Source of the DNA: an uncultured Pirellulaceae bacterium
Lineage (GTDB): Bacteria; Planctomycetota; Planctomycetia; Pirellulales; Pirellulaceae
Reading direction: 5' to 3'
Assembly (NCBI GenBank): GCA_934255105.1
Contig: CAKQNH010000001.1
Span: 1-46,840 of the forward strand
DNA length: 46,840 nucleotides
Part shown: positions 8,881 through 15,602 of the stretch, piece by piece
Numbering within the stretch: the first letter of the stretch is position 1
Layout: each line of letters begins with the position of its first letter
Notes under the pieces: model-generated
Databases searched by the model: none
Told to the model about the DNA's origin: nothing
The model's input: only the letters and a program-made list of their open reading frames with translations
Translations under genes and position numbers: made by a program

Positions 8881-8909
8881 TTGCCTATACGCACCGATGC
8901 GTATACTAT
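8881..8909 (+). promoter_or_regulatory. promoter with palindromic operator for the plus-strand island
   Basis: A perfect 8-bp inverted repeat, TATACGCA at 8886-8893 and TGCGTATA at 8898-8905 with a 4-base centre, lies between a possible -35 (TTGCCT, 8881-8886) and -10 (TACTAT, 8904-8909) spaced 17 bases. It is placed 76 bases before the first well-supported gene of the island. This is the arrangement of a promoter blocked by a dimeric repressor. The small Xre protein at 11.6 kb is a candidate. Confidence 0.55.
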
Positions 8910-8915
8910 AGAGGC

Positions 8916-8966
8916 ATGGCAAGCGAGAGTCGCAGGGCCAAAACGGCTGTGGTAAGCCCGATTTAA
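8916..8966 (+). CDS. possible 16-residue leader peptide
   Basis: ATG at 8916 follows AGAGGC and opens a 17-codon frame (MASESRRAKTAVVSPI) ending in TAA before the 8985 gene. It lies directly downstream of the putative promoter. It may be a leader peptide or chance. Codon evidence is too short to decide. Confidence 0.2.
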   Translation: MASESRRAKTAVVSPI

Positions 8967-8984
8967 CTTTTTTAGAGATTTGAA

Positions 8985-9194
8985 ATGCCCAGATACGAAC
9001 TAACTTCAACCTGCGACGATGCTGGCAACATGCTCGCCGCCCGACTGGATGAGCCTAACTTCGTCCGTATCGTCAGCGAGCACTCAACTCGCGGTGCGGC
9101 GGAAGAAGAACTGGAGGACCTACGGCGGTGGTACGCAGTCCGTGGTGTGCCAATCGGCAGCGGGTGCTTAGCTGTTCGTGAAAAATCCGAATAA
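8985..9194 (+). CDS. hypothetical small protein, plus-strand island
   Basis: A 69-residue protein starting MPRYELTSTCDDAGNMLAAR, with an acidic helix EEELEDLRRWYAVRG in the middle. It is the first solid gene of an island running against the late operon. There is no obvious Shine-Dalgarno sequence (AGAGATTTGAA precedes the ATG), which lowers certainty. No family recognised. Small soluble proteins in such islands often act on host functions, but nothing here proves it. Confidence 0.5.
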   Translation: MPRYELTSTCDDAGNMLAARLDEPNFVRIVSEHSTRGAAEEELEDLRRWYAVRGVPIGSGCLAVREKSE

Positions 9195-9204
9195 CCGCTT
9201 TCTC

Positions 9205-9228
9205 CCCCTAGTCTCTCGGCACTAGGGG
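9205..9228 (+). repeat. 8-bp inverted repeat in the island spacer
   Basis: Arms CCCCTAGT and ACTAGGGG with an 8-base loop follow the stop of the 8985 gene, without a T-run on either strand. A second pair, ATAACCG (9191-9197) and CGGTTAT (9264-9270), encloses it, so the 115-base spacer can form a nested fold. Its function is unknown: terminator, processing site or recombination footprint. Confidence 0.4.
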
Positions 9229-9309
9229 CAAATTACCACGAGCCGGGCAGCATTGCTCAGGGCCGGTTATGCCGGTCGCTGGGCTGTGTGGGGCACTAAG
9301 GAGAGAGCA

Positions 9310-9513
9310 ATGAGCGAAGTGAAAGTAGAAAGTAACTCCTACGCCAATGGACGCGAGGCCGCGCTTCGAGGATGTGCCCGCATGATTTGGTGCGGCACAA
9401 ATGCTGAGCGTGAAGCATGGTTCGCTGGCTGGGATTCGATCGCCAGCGATCAACGTGGTACGTGGCCGCTAACCGGCCCTGTGCCAAATCCGGAATCCGC
9501 AGGGCACGACTAA
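9310..9513 (+). CDS. Rmf/CrpP-like small protein
   Basis: A 67-residue protein from the ATG at 9310, chosen over an upstream start because AAGGAGAGAG sits just before it. The pattern SYANGREAALRG, several residues, WCG, then EREAWFAGWDS matches the Rmf/CrpP fold family, in which G--A---G, a Cys motif and R--WL-GW-- are conserved. Rmf binds ribosomes. Phage and element copies have unknown roles, and this one may act on host translation. The usual Cys-Pro pair is changed to WCG, so the match is by pattern only. Confidence 0.5.
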   Translation: MSEVKVESNSYANGREAALRGCARMIWCGTNAEREAWFAGWDSIASDQRGTWPLTGPVPNPESAGHD

Positions 9514-9593
9514 CACTAGCAATCACCCCGTTCGAGGAACACTATGAGCGAAAATAAAGACGGCACCGAGAACTTGGGTGCATTGCGTGGTTC
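9512..9593 (+). repeat. duplicated leader, copy A
   Basis: About 82 bases covering the intergenic AACACTAGCAATCACC, the GTTCGAGGAAC mini-inverted repeat, the ribosome-binding site and the first about 15 codons (ENKDGTENLGAL) of the 9544 gene. It recurs with few changes at 10730-10813. The short AACACTAGCAATCAC part appears again at 11172-11186, and a degenerate form occurs at 9834-9850. Confidence 0.7.
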
Positions 9594-9825
9594 GTCGTGC
9601 GGCCCGTGGGAAGACGGTAAGGAAAACCAGCAGCATCTGACAGAATGCACGGATGACAATTGCGAGCGGTGCGACTATCTGACCGATGGTTTCTATATGG
9701 CGTGCGACAGTTGCGGGCACTGGGGGCACCAAGAGGCGAGCGGTTGGGTGCTGGCCGGTGGCATCCCGTTTTGCAATCAACAGTGTGCTGAGCAGTTCTT
9801 TTGTGAACCAGTTGATATCGAATAA
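9544..9825 (+). CDS. small Cys-rich zinc-binding protein
   Basis: A 93-residue protein. The first about 17 residues (MSENKDGTENLGALRGSS) are shared with the 10764 gene through a DNA duplication. The rest carries TDDNCERCDYL, ACDSCGHWGHQ and CNQQCAEQFFC, i.e. several C-x2-C or C-x3-C pairs plus His, fitting a treble-clef or zinc-ribbon knuckle. It is preceded by GAGGAACACT. Adaptor or nucleic-acid binding is possible, and the function is unknown. Confidence 0.55.
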   Translation: MSENKDGTENLGALRGSSCGPWEDGKENQQHLTECTDDNCERCDYLTDGFYMACDSCGHWGHQEASGWVLAGGIPFCNQQCAEQFFCEPVDIE

Positions 9826-9867
9826 GCACGACGAACGCTAGGCATCACCGGGTGCCGGGAGAAAACT

Positions 9868-10209
9868 ATGAACGAACCAAAAGACCAAGCCACCGGCACT
9901 CCGAGTGCATGCCATTGTTCGTCGGCTGTCGCGGAAGGCTTGGCGGCTAGGCACGAGCGAGAACGTGCGGAAGGATTGCGAATTGCGATTGCTGCTTGCG
10001 TTTGCGGATGCCCAAAGTCGCAGCATCCAGTCGGCGGATGCGAAACGCAAGGCTGCAAGTGCAGGGAGTACCGCAGGCCCTGGCGACTCACAGGCAGGAA
10101 TGCCCTGTGGTACGTGGTAGAGTCTCCAGATGGCAGTGAGTTTCGCATGGCTGACGAGGATTCAGCGAAGCGGCTGGTGTGCAAAATGAATTTCGGGAGC
10201 TACACATGA
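9868..10209 (+). CDS. small Cys-rich protein with CxCG...CxCxxY motif
   Basis: A 113-residue protein. Residues about 44-69 read CVCGCPKSQHP, then GGCETQGCKCREY. This is a His/Cys knuckle seen in many small phage and actinobacterial proteins of unknown role (CACGH--SDH----C--C-C--F). The C-terminal half (ALWYVVESPDGSEFRMAD) looks like a small beta hairpin domain. The stop overlaps the next start (ATGA). Confidence 0.5.
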   Translation: MNEPKDQATGTPSACHCSSAVAEGLAARHERERAEGLRIAIAACVCGCPKSQHPVGGCETQGCKCREYRRPWRLTGRNALWYVVESPDGSEFRMADEDSAKRLVCKMNFGSYT

Positions 10210-10322
10210 ATCGAATACGGCTTGCATTGAGGCGTCGTCTTTGTTGGGCGACGCTAGATCAAGCAGTTGGCGACAAGCCGTTGCATTGGTGGCAGAGGTT
10301 TTTTAGGTGGATGAACACTTAA
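10206..10322 (+). CDS. 38-residue basic peptide, translationally coupled
   Basis: ATG at 10206 overlaps the TGA of the 9868 gene (ATGA) and opens a 38-codon frame rich in Arg and Trp (ALRRRLCWATLDQ, then WWQRFFRWM). It is probably amphipathic and membrane- or nucleic-acid-active. The coupling makes it credible despite its size. No family recognised. Confidence 0.4.
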   Translation: MNRIRLALRRRLCWATLDQAVGDKPLHWWQRFFRWMNT

Positions 10323-10360
10323 GTATTGCTTAATAGTTGGGTTTCGGAAAGGAAACATTT

Positions 10361-10729
10361 ATGAGCGATCGCGAAAGTAAGACAGGCACCGAAACTGCGG
10401 TGCATGGCGTTGTTCTACTGCCGTGCCCTTTCTGCGGGGAACAGGCGAGAGTAGAAGTCGATGGCAACAAGTTCAAAATCGGATGCAATATGGGAAATTG
10501 CATTGCATCAGTGATTGATACGCAGACAACGTATCCAGTGGAGATCATGCCAGCACGAGTGAGGCAGTGGAATTACCGACCGTCCCTAACGGTTTCCGTT
10601 GCAGTCGAAGGCAACGATGGTCCTGCACAAGTGTTTGACGAATTGCGGTTGGCGATGGCATACGCGAGAGCAGTCGATAAGCCATCGAAGATTTGGTGGA
10701 AGTCCGGTTCTGCGATTTCAGGTCAGTAG
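10361..10729 (+). CDS. Lar-like (restriction alleviation family) zinc-ribbon protein
   Basis: A 122-residue protein from the ATG at 10361, preceded by GGAAAGGAAACATTT. An upstream TTG start lacks such a site. Residues about 16-62 read LLPCPFCGEQARVEV, then CNMGNC and ARVRQWNYRP. This matches the Lar family layout of CPFCGG, a core strand, C--C and a closing W-N-R. Lar of Rac modulates type I restriction, and most family members are untested. The C-terminal about 55 residues are an extra domain of unknown role. It may be an anti-restriction gene. Confidence 0.6.
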   Translation: MSDRESKTGTETAVHGVVLLPCPFCGEQARVEVDGNKFKIGCNMGNCIASVIDTQTTYPVEIMPARVRQWNYRPSLTVSVAVEGNDGPAQVFDELRLAMAYARAVDKPSKIWWKSGSAISGQ

Positions 10730-10813
10730 AACATTAGCAATCACCCAGTTCAAGGAACAAACAGTGGACACAAATAAAGACGGAACCGAGAACTTGGGTG
10801 CATTGCATGGTTC
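10730..10813 (+). repeat. duplicated leader, copy B
   Basis: The second copy of the spacer, ribosome-binding site and N-terminal coding segment described at 9512-9593. The GTTCGAGGAAC mini-palindrome reads GTTCAAGGAAC here, and the start codon is GTG instead of ATG. Confidence 0.7.
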
Positions 10814-11171
10814 TACGCCCCAGTATTTCATCGTTGACATTCGACACGATTGGAGGCACCAGAAGTACATTACGTTCTGGCGACCAAACAACAGCAGTTA
10901 CGCTTGGCCGCTAAGCTGGGCTGGGCGATACGACAAGTCCACGGTCGACGGTGACGGTCACTACTATTGCAATACGAATGGGCGGAAAGAGCTGATTCGT
11001 TTTCCAGTGGCCTGCGAGATCGTCGAAGCGATGGCGTTGACCGAACCGGACAAAGGCGACATTGACGGCAACGCTGGGCCAGTGTTGCGAAATAGCCAGA
11101 AGGTTCGCCGCAAATTGAGAGCAGCGGCATACATTCCACCAAATGCTGTTACCACGGCGGTAGGTGCGTAG
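10764..11171 (+). CDS. hypothetical protein with duplicated N-terminal leader
   Basis: A 135-residue protein from the GTG at 10764, chosen because AAGGAACAAACA precedes it and the N-terminus (DTNKDGTENLGALHGS) matches that of the 9544 gene. The remainder (YFIVDIRHDWRHQKYITFWR, then GRYDKSTVDGDGHYYC) is aromatic and unrelated to that neighbour. The shared leader is therefore fused to a different body. No family recognised. Confidence 0.55.
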   Translation: MDTNKDGTENLGALHGSTPQYFIVDIRHDWRHQKYITFWRPNNSSYAWPLSWAGRYDKSTVDGDGHYYCNTNGRKELIRFPVACEIVEAMALTEPDKGDIDGNAGPVLRNSQKVRRKLRAAAYIPPNAVTTAVGA

Positions 11172-11490
11172 AACACTAGCAATCACGTCGTCGCGGGACG
11201 TGTTCATTTTCAGGTTGGCACGCTCCGCGACTGGCGTGCATTGCGATGGTTATGCGGCGATTTGCCGAGACGGCGAGTACTGAGCGGTTTGGCAGACCGC
11301 ATCGTGAATTGAGTAGCGAGCCAACAGTAGGAGCCGTGGAGGGCGAGCGAGGAAGACGATCAACTGAGCGTACAGCGGAAATGCCGACACCCTAGCTTGA
11401 TCCGCAGGGGTGACAGAACGTATCGGCAGTCGTGGCCCGTGCCTGGGGGTTCCGCCAATCGCTCGTTTTCGTCCGCATAACAATATAGTT
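11172..11490. other. spacer between island genes and regulator, about 320 bases
   Basis: It starts with another AACACTAGCAATCAC motif (11172-11186), followed by CGTCGTCGCGGGACG, and holds a GCACGC/GCGTGC inverted repeat near 11215-11240. A 49-codon plus-strand frame (11246-11395, MVMRRFAETASTERFGRPHR) lacks a ribosome-binding site. A 105-codon minus-strand frame looks like chance. I see no firm gene. Confidence 0.4.
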
Positions 11491-11512
11491 ACCCCCGAAC
11501 AGCTTCGGGGGT
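11491..11512 (+). promoter_or_regulatory. perfect 9-bp inverted repeat upstream of the Xre gene
   Basis: Arms ACCCCCGAA (11491-11499) and TTCGGGGGT (11504-11512) with a CAGC centre, just before the small HTH gene and after a possible TATAGT -10 (11484-11489). There is no T-run on either side, so an operator or mRNA hairpin is likelier than a terminator. Confidence 0.5.
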
Positions 11513-11549
11513 ATTGGACAAATTGGCGATTATCACACGACTGGAAAAG

Positions 11550-11771
11550 ATGACTGACCACGACCACCTACGTACCGCCATAATCGCCCGCGCGGCCAAG
11601 CTCGGCATGACAGCCTACGCAATTGCTCGGGATGCAGGCGGGCCTAGTAAGGACGCTGTGAGGCGATACATGGCGGGCGAGACTGATTTGAAAAGCAGCT
11701 ACGTGGCTGCAGTGTGTAGGGTGCTGGGGTTGGAGCTTACTGCCGCGAAGAAGAAGCGTAACGCTCGGTGA
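11550..11771 (+). CDS. small Xre/Cro-type helix-turn-helix regulator
   Basis: A 73-residue protein. LGMTAYAIARDAGGPSKDAV followed by RRYMAGETDL gives the two HTH helices of Xre/Cro proteins, and the last helices end in VCRVLGLEL. The start is ATG at 11550 after GGAAAAG. An in-frame TTG at 11514 would add 12 residues. It is transcribed towards the polyvalent gene and overlaps its 3' end by 35 bases. The palindromes at 8886-8905 and 11491-11512 are candidate operators. Confidence 0.65.
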   Translation: MTDHDHLRTAIIARAAKLGMTAYAIARDAGGPSKDAVRRYMAGETDLKSSYVAAVCRVLGLELTAAKKKRNAR

Positions 11772-14700
11772 GACTGTGCTTCTCCCAGTACCGCGACACC
11801 TGCCCCGCAATCGGCTTGTTCTGGCTCCCCTTCGCAAGCCACGCCTTGAACTGCTCTACGGTCATGGCTGTAACCTTGCCGACGATCCAGCCTGTTGTGT
11901 AGCAGTCGCGATAGGCAGCGACTGCCGCATTCTGACTGCGGAACCCGATCAGGACCTTATGCTCGTCAAAGCCGCCCCTGCCGTTCGGTTGGTCGATAAC
12001 GTAGACCATTTCGCTGGTCTTATCAGGGCCAATGAACACGTCCACATGGTCGCCGTCGCGGCCTAGCGTTTTCTTAAAGTAGCCATAGTCGCAGCTCAGC
12101 TTCGGCCAGCCATCGCGACGACTGCGGCCCTTGGGGGTCTCAATTGTGATGTCGAGACCGTGAATGCGAACGTGGCCCATGCGGTAGTTCCCGGCCAGCT
12201 TCTGGGCTTCGGTGGGCTTGGCGATGTCCGCGCTGGCAGCGTACCGCTCTGGCTCGCTTCTGAGCCAGTACCTTGCCATCTCGCGCGCACGCTCCATCTT
12301 GGCCGCAAACGGAATCGGCTCTAGGTCTTCTTCATTCGCTGGGTCAGGCTGGTATTCCTCAAAGAACATTGGGCCAACCATTTCAATAGCGCGGTCGATA
12401 ACCTCGTCGTCCCACGGCTGTGGAATCGGCTGAATGCCCTTGGTGAGTGCCTTAATCAAACCTTCTTCGGCTGATCCCGATTCCGACTCGCCGGCCATGT
12501 GGGAGACGACAGACGGGAACTCGCGCGCGGCATAGTCAACCATTTCGTCGAAGCCGCGGATCTTCGTAGGGTCAGCCCCCTTCTTGAGCGCAGCCGCAAT
12601 TCCACCGTGACCAGCCTTGGTGAACTGGCCCATTATCTCGCGCACGGCTGTATTGTGGTCTTCAGCATCGGTGCACATCTGTTTCCACGCATCGAGGGCC
12701 ACTTGGCGGAAGTGCTCCTTCTTGGCCGGATCGGCGTCACCAACCACTTCGCTTACGATGCCGTTGAGCTTGTTGCTACCGACCTTGCTCATTCCGCTGG
12801 GGATCGGTGCGGGCGCTGGCTTATTGGGCTTGGCTTCCGCGGCTGCTCGCTTAGGCTGCTCGGGCTGCGCAGGGCTTGGTTTCTCGCTGGGCTTCTCCTC
12901 TGGTTCTCTGCGACCATCGCGGAGCTTGTTGCCCAGTAGTTCAGGATTGAAGAATCGACTTCCGCCGTCCAGCCGCACCGCCAGTTCTCGAGGAATGATC
13001 CCCGAGGCGTTGACGTAATCCGACAACGGCACCCCCTTGGCTTTCATATCGCGGTCCATCTGGTTCAGTTCTTCGAGCATTGCTCGAACCTTGTTCTTGT
13101 CCACCTTCGCCCAGCCGGCTTCGGCCTGCTCGTCGCCAGATAGTTTGGTGACGGTCGGAGGCATCTTGTCCATTGGCCTGAGCAGTTCGTGCATTCGGTA
13201 GCTCCAGTTGAGCAGCTGGCTGTCGACATGCGGCCCAAGCTGCGAGCGATGCAGGGCGTGCGATCGGTCGATTTGCGGCAGGTGAGCCAGTTCGCGTTTG
13301 ACTGAGGGCATAGCGGCAGCAGGCTTGTTGCCCCACTGGCTGGCTATTGATGCAGAGACAGCGCCGAGTCGATTGGACTGCGCGAACCCCTTTGCAGCGC
13401 TGCCTCCACCGTGCCCAGAGAACTCGCCTCCAGCACCCCGTGGGGCCCCTGCTGGGTGCCGTGGGTGCTGCGCCGAATTCCAGTCATAGCGATCAACTAC
13501 CGGCGATTCTGGGGCAAGGTAGAGATCGTCGTTGCGGATCGTGTTCCAGTAGCGGTCGACAATGAAGGTTACGCTGGCTGGGCGGTCGAGTAGCAGGGGG
13601 CGGAAGCCTACTGAGTGGCGGTCCTTTTCGGGTTTGTCGATTTCAGCGCCGGTGTTTCGTGTTAGAGCGACTACAGAGTGCCCATCAAACGTATGCCCGC
13701 TAACCTCCCGGACCGACTCGCTTCCGGTGTCGTACCCAGCCTTTTCGGCTAGTTTCTGAAGCCTTTCCATGTATCGCTTAGCAAGTTTCCTGTCGCCATG
13801 ATGCTCGAATTTAACCGAGACAACTTTCCCGCCGTTCTTCGCTAGATGCTCTGCGGCCATGCCTACATTCGACGACTGCGATGCTTTTGAATGGCTGTAT
13901 GGGATTCCGTCCTTCCAGAAGCTGAATCCACGATCCAAAGACAGGGCTACCCCAGAATCCGAATCCCAAGATGCCTTTTCGCGTGGGGATGTGTCTTCGA
14001 ATCCATGTCCCTTCAAAGCAGAGGAGGGAACGGACTCGCCACGACTGACAGCCGCTTCAACCTTCGATTTATGTTCCTCGGCGGCCTTGCCTACCAACCG
14101 TGGAACATCGCGGCCGCCCGTTCCTGAACTCTGCCGCTTCTTCTCCAAGTCCGGTATGGAGTCCTGCGCGTGCTCCTCCCATGTTTTTTCCCAGGCTCTC
14201 TTGGGGTGCGCATCGCGATTCCCCGACCACCCATGCGACTCTGCTTCATCTAGAATAGACTCGTAGGCCGATCTATCGCGGTCGCTCGCCCTGGGCGAGT
14301 GAGCAGAACTAAGGTGGTCCGCGCTCTTCATGAGTGCGGCGATTGCTCGCGACTTCTCCTGCTCTCCTACTGCGGACTTTACTCCAGTGATGGAATCCCG
14401 TAGCGATGACAGTCGCTCGCGCAACTCGGATGCAGACACGCTTAGCCTGCTTGGCTCGTTCTTCTTTGCTCTCTGTTTCGCAAAACCCTCCAGCATTTTA
14501 ACCGCTTGGGCTGGCTGCCATTTAACCATGGAGTCCAGGTGCTTTTTAGCCTCAGCTTTGGTGTTCCCGCCCTTTGCTGCTGTCGCTTCAGCTAGTGCGT
14601 CCGCGTGCTGGTCGAACAGCTCGCGGGCCTTGGCTTTATCGACCTTCTTTTGCTGGAAAGACTCAGACCGCTTTTGCTTGGCTGCTGCAGCTTGCTCGGC

Positions 14701-15480
14701 CTTGAACTTGTCTATCTGGTTGTCGATATTGCCGCGCTTCGATAGCGGGACATTGACAACGGCTTGGTCGGGCTTCTTTTCGCTAGTTTGCGGCTTTTGC
14801 AGCCGATCCTCTGGCGTTGCCCCGTCGACGTCGAACGCGAGCATCTGATCCTTGTCCCCCTTGGTGTCGAACAGCGTGCCTGCCTTGCCCTTGGTGTCCA
14901 GAAGCGTAGGCTTCCAGGGCTTCGGCTTGGCTTTCTCCCCTTCACCGAATAGCCCTAGCTGGTCACCTGCTTTGGCGTCCTCGTTCTTGACTGAGGTTGA
15001 TCCGGGGATAAGGCCGGGTTTGGGCTCTTTCTCCTTGGCTTCCTTCCCCAACGCTCGAAGCTTCCCTTGGTCGATAAAGTTCCCCGGCCCAACGCCCGGA
15101 AGCGTAGGCTGCGTCTCAGTCTCAAACAAACCCGGCTGGCCCTGCTCATGCTTGGCGCCGCGCTTGGCTAGCCGCTTGTCCTTCGGCTTGCGAGCTCCAA
15201 ATGCTTCGCTCATCGACTTGCCGGCAAACTTCCCGGTCTTCATCTTGCCATCGTCACCAACGAAGACAGCGTGCCCGCCATGGTTCCCCGATTCGCCTTG
15301 ACCCGCGTGAATCGTGATCCACCGGCCAGCGCCGAGGTCTTTCAGGTGCGGCTGATGCGAAGTCTCAAATAGCGAAGGCTGCCCGAGGTCTGGATTCTTC
15401 TTGCGGGCCGCGTACTGGTCGACCGTTAGGGAATTCCAGGCGAAGGCAATTGATGCGGCAAGGTTCAGTTTGGTGCTCAT
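11737..15480 (-). CDS. large polyvalent-type protein with C-terminal inorganic-pyrophosphatase-like domain
   Basis: A 1247-residue protein. The N-terminus (1-210) is low complexity with repeated QxxLF-like motifs (QPSLF 34-38, QPGLF 115-119, QLGLF 174-178) and a W-ITIHAGQG block. About 215-450 is basic and helical. Near 665-680 lies HPRHPAGAPRGAGGEF, the motif common in phage head and polyvalent proteins. Residues about 1100-1215 (RIHGLDITIETPKG, YGYFKKTLGRDGDHVDVFIG, FDEHKVLIGF) match the InPase domain of polyvalent proteins. It sits downstream of the portal, where Mu has its MuF protein, yet I see no MuF domain. Such proteins are thought to be injected with the DNA and to act early in the cell. 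Confidence 0.7.
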   Translation of the reverse strand: MSTKLNLAASIAFAWNSLTVDQYAARKKNPDLGQPSLFETSHQPHLKDLGAGRWITIHAGQGESGNHGGHAVFVGDDGKMKTGKFAGKSMSEAFGARKPKDKRLAKRGAKHEQGQPGLFETETQPTLPGVGPGNFIDQGKLRALGKEAKEKEPKPGLIPGSTSVKNEDAKAGDQLGLFGEGEKAKPKPWKPTLLDTKGKAGTLFDTKGDKDQMLAFDVDGATPEDRLQKPQTSEKKPDQAVVNVPLSKRGNIDNQIDKFKAEQAAAAKQKRSESFQQKKVDKAKARELFDQHADALAEATAAKGGNTKAEAKKHLDSMVKWQPAQAVKMLEGFAKQRAKKNEPSRLSVSASELRERLSSLRDSITGVKSAVGEQEKSRAIAALMKSADHLSSAHSPRASDRDRSAYESILDEAESHGWSGNRDAHPKRAWEKTWEEHAQDSIPDLEKKRQSSGTGGRDVPRLVGKAAEEHKSKVEAAVSRGESVPSSALKGHGFEDTSPREKASWDSDSGVALSLDRGFSFWKDGIPYSHSKASQSSNVGMAAEHLAKNGGKVVSVKFEHHGDRKLAKRYMERLQKLAEKAGYDTGSESVREVSGHTFDGHSVVALTRNTGAEIDKPEKDRHSVGFRPLLLDRPASVTFIVDRYWNTIRNDDLYLAPESPVVDRYDWNSAQHPRHPAGAPRGAGGEFSGHGGGSAAKGFAQSNRLGAVSASIASQWGNKPAAAMPSVKRELAHLPQIDRSHALHRSQLGPHVDSQLLNWSYRMHELLRPMDKMPPTVTKLSGDEQAEAGWAKVDKNKVRAMLEELNQMDRDMKAKGVPLSDYVNASGIIPRELAVRLDGGSRFFNPELLGNKLRDGRREPEEKPSEKPSPAQPEQPKRAAAEAKPNKPAPAPIPSGMSKVGSNKLNGIVSEVVGDADPAKKEHFRQVALDAWKQMCTDAEDHNTAVREIMGQFTKAGHGGIAAALKKGADPTKIRGFDEMVDYAAREFPSVVSHMAGESESGSAEEGLIKALTKGIQPIPQPWDDEVIDRAIEMVGPMFFEEYQPDPANEEDLEPIPFAAKMERAREMARYWLRSEPERYAASADIAKPTEAQKLAGNYRMGHVRIHGLDITIETPKGRSRRDGWPKLSCDYGYFKKTLGRDGDHVDVFIGPDKTSEMVYVIDQPNGRGGFDEHKVLIGFRSQNAAVAAYRDCYTTGWIVGKVTAMTVEQFKAWLAKGSQNKPIAGQVSRYWEKHSLTERYASSSRQ

Positions 15481-15602
15481 GGATGCTCTTTGAAGTTATC
15501 GAAAACGACTCTACTACTGTGCCGCGTCGGCAAGTTCACGAATTCCGAGAACTCGTGAACATCACACTAACCGATGTCCCCGAAGCAGATTTCGGGAACA
15601 TA
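15481..15602 (-). promoter_or_regulatory. leader with two hairpins before the polyvalent gene
   Basis: A 122-base gap after the portal stop. Hairpin 1 (15576-15599) has arms GTCCCCGAA and TTCGGGAAC, 9 bp with one mismatch or G-T pair depending on the strand, and a 6-base loop. Hairpin 2 (15534-15560) has perfect arms GTTCACGA and TCGTGAAC with an 11-base loop. Neither has a T-run. They may tune mRNA stability or translation of the very large downstream gene. Confidence 0.4.

Noticed and set aside
9191..9270. Nested inverted repeats in the island as an integron attC
   Set aside because: The outer boxes (GAATAAC, GTTATGC) break the RYYYAAC/GTTRRRY rule and there is no L-arm with an unpaired base. 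Kept only as a plain repeat.
11250..11567. 105-codon minus frame in the island spacer
   Set aside because: No ribosome site, overlaps the plus-strand regulator start and has no domain pattern.
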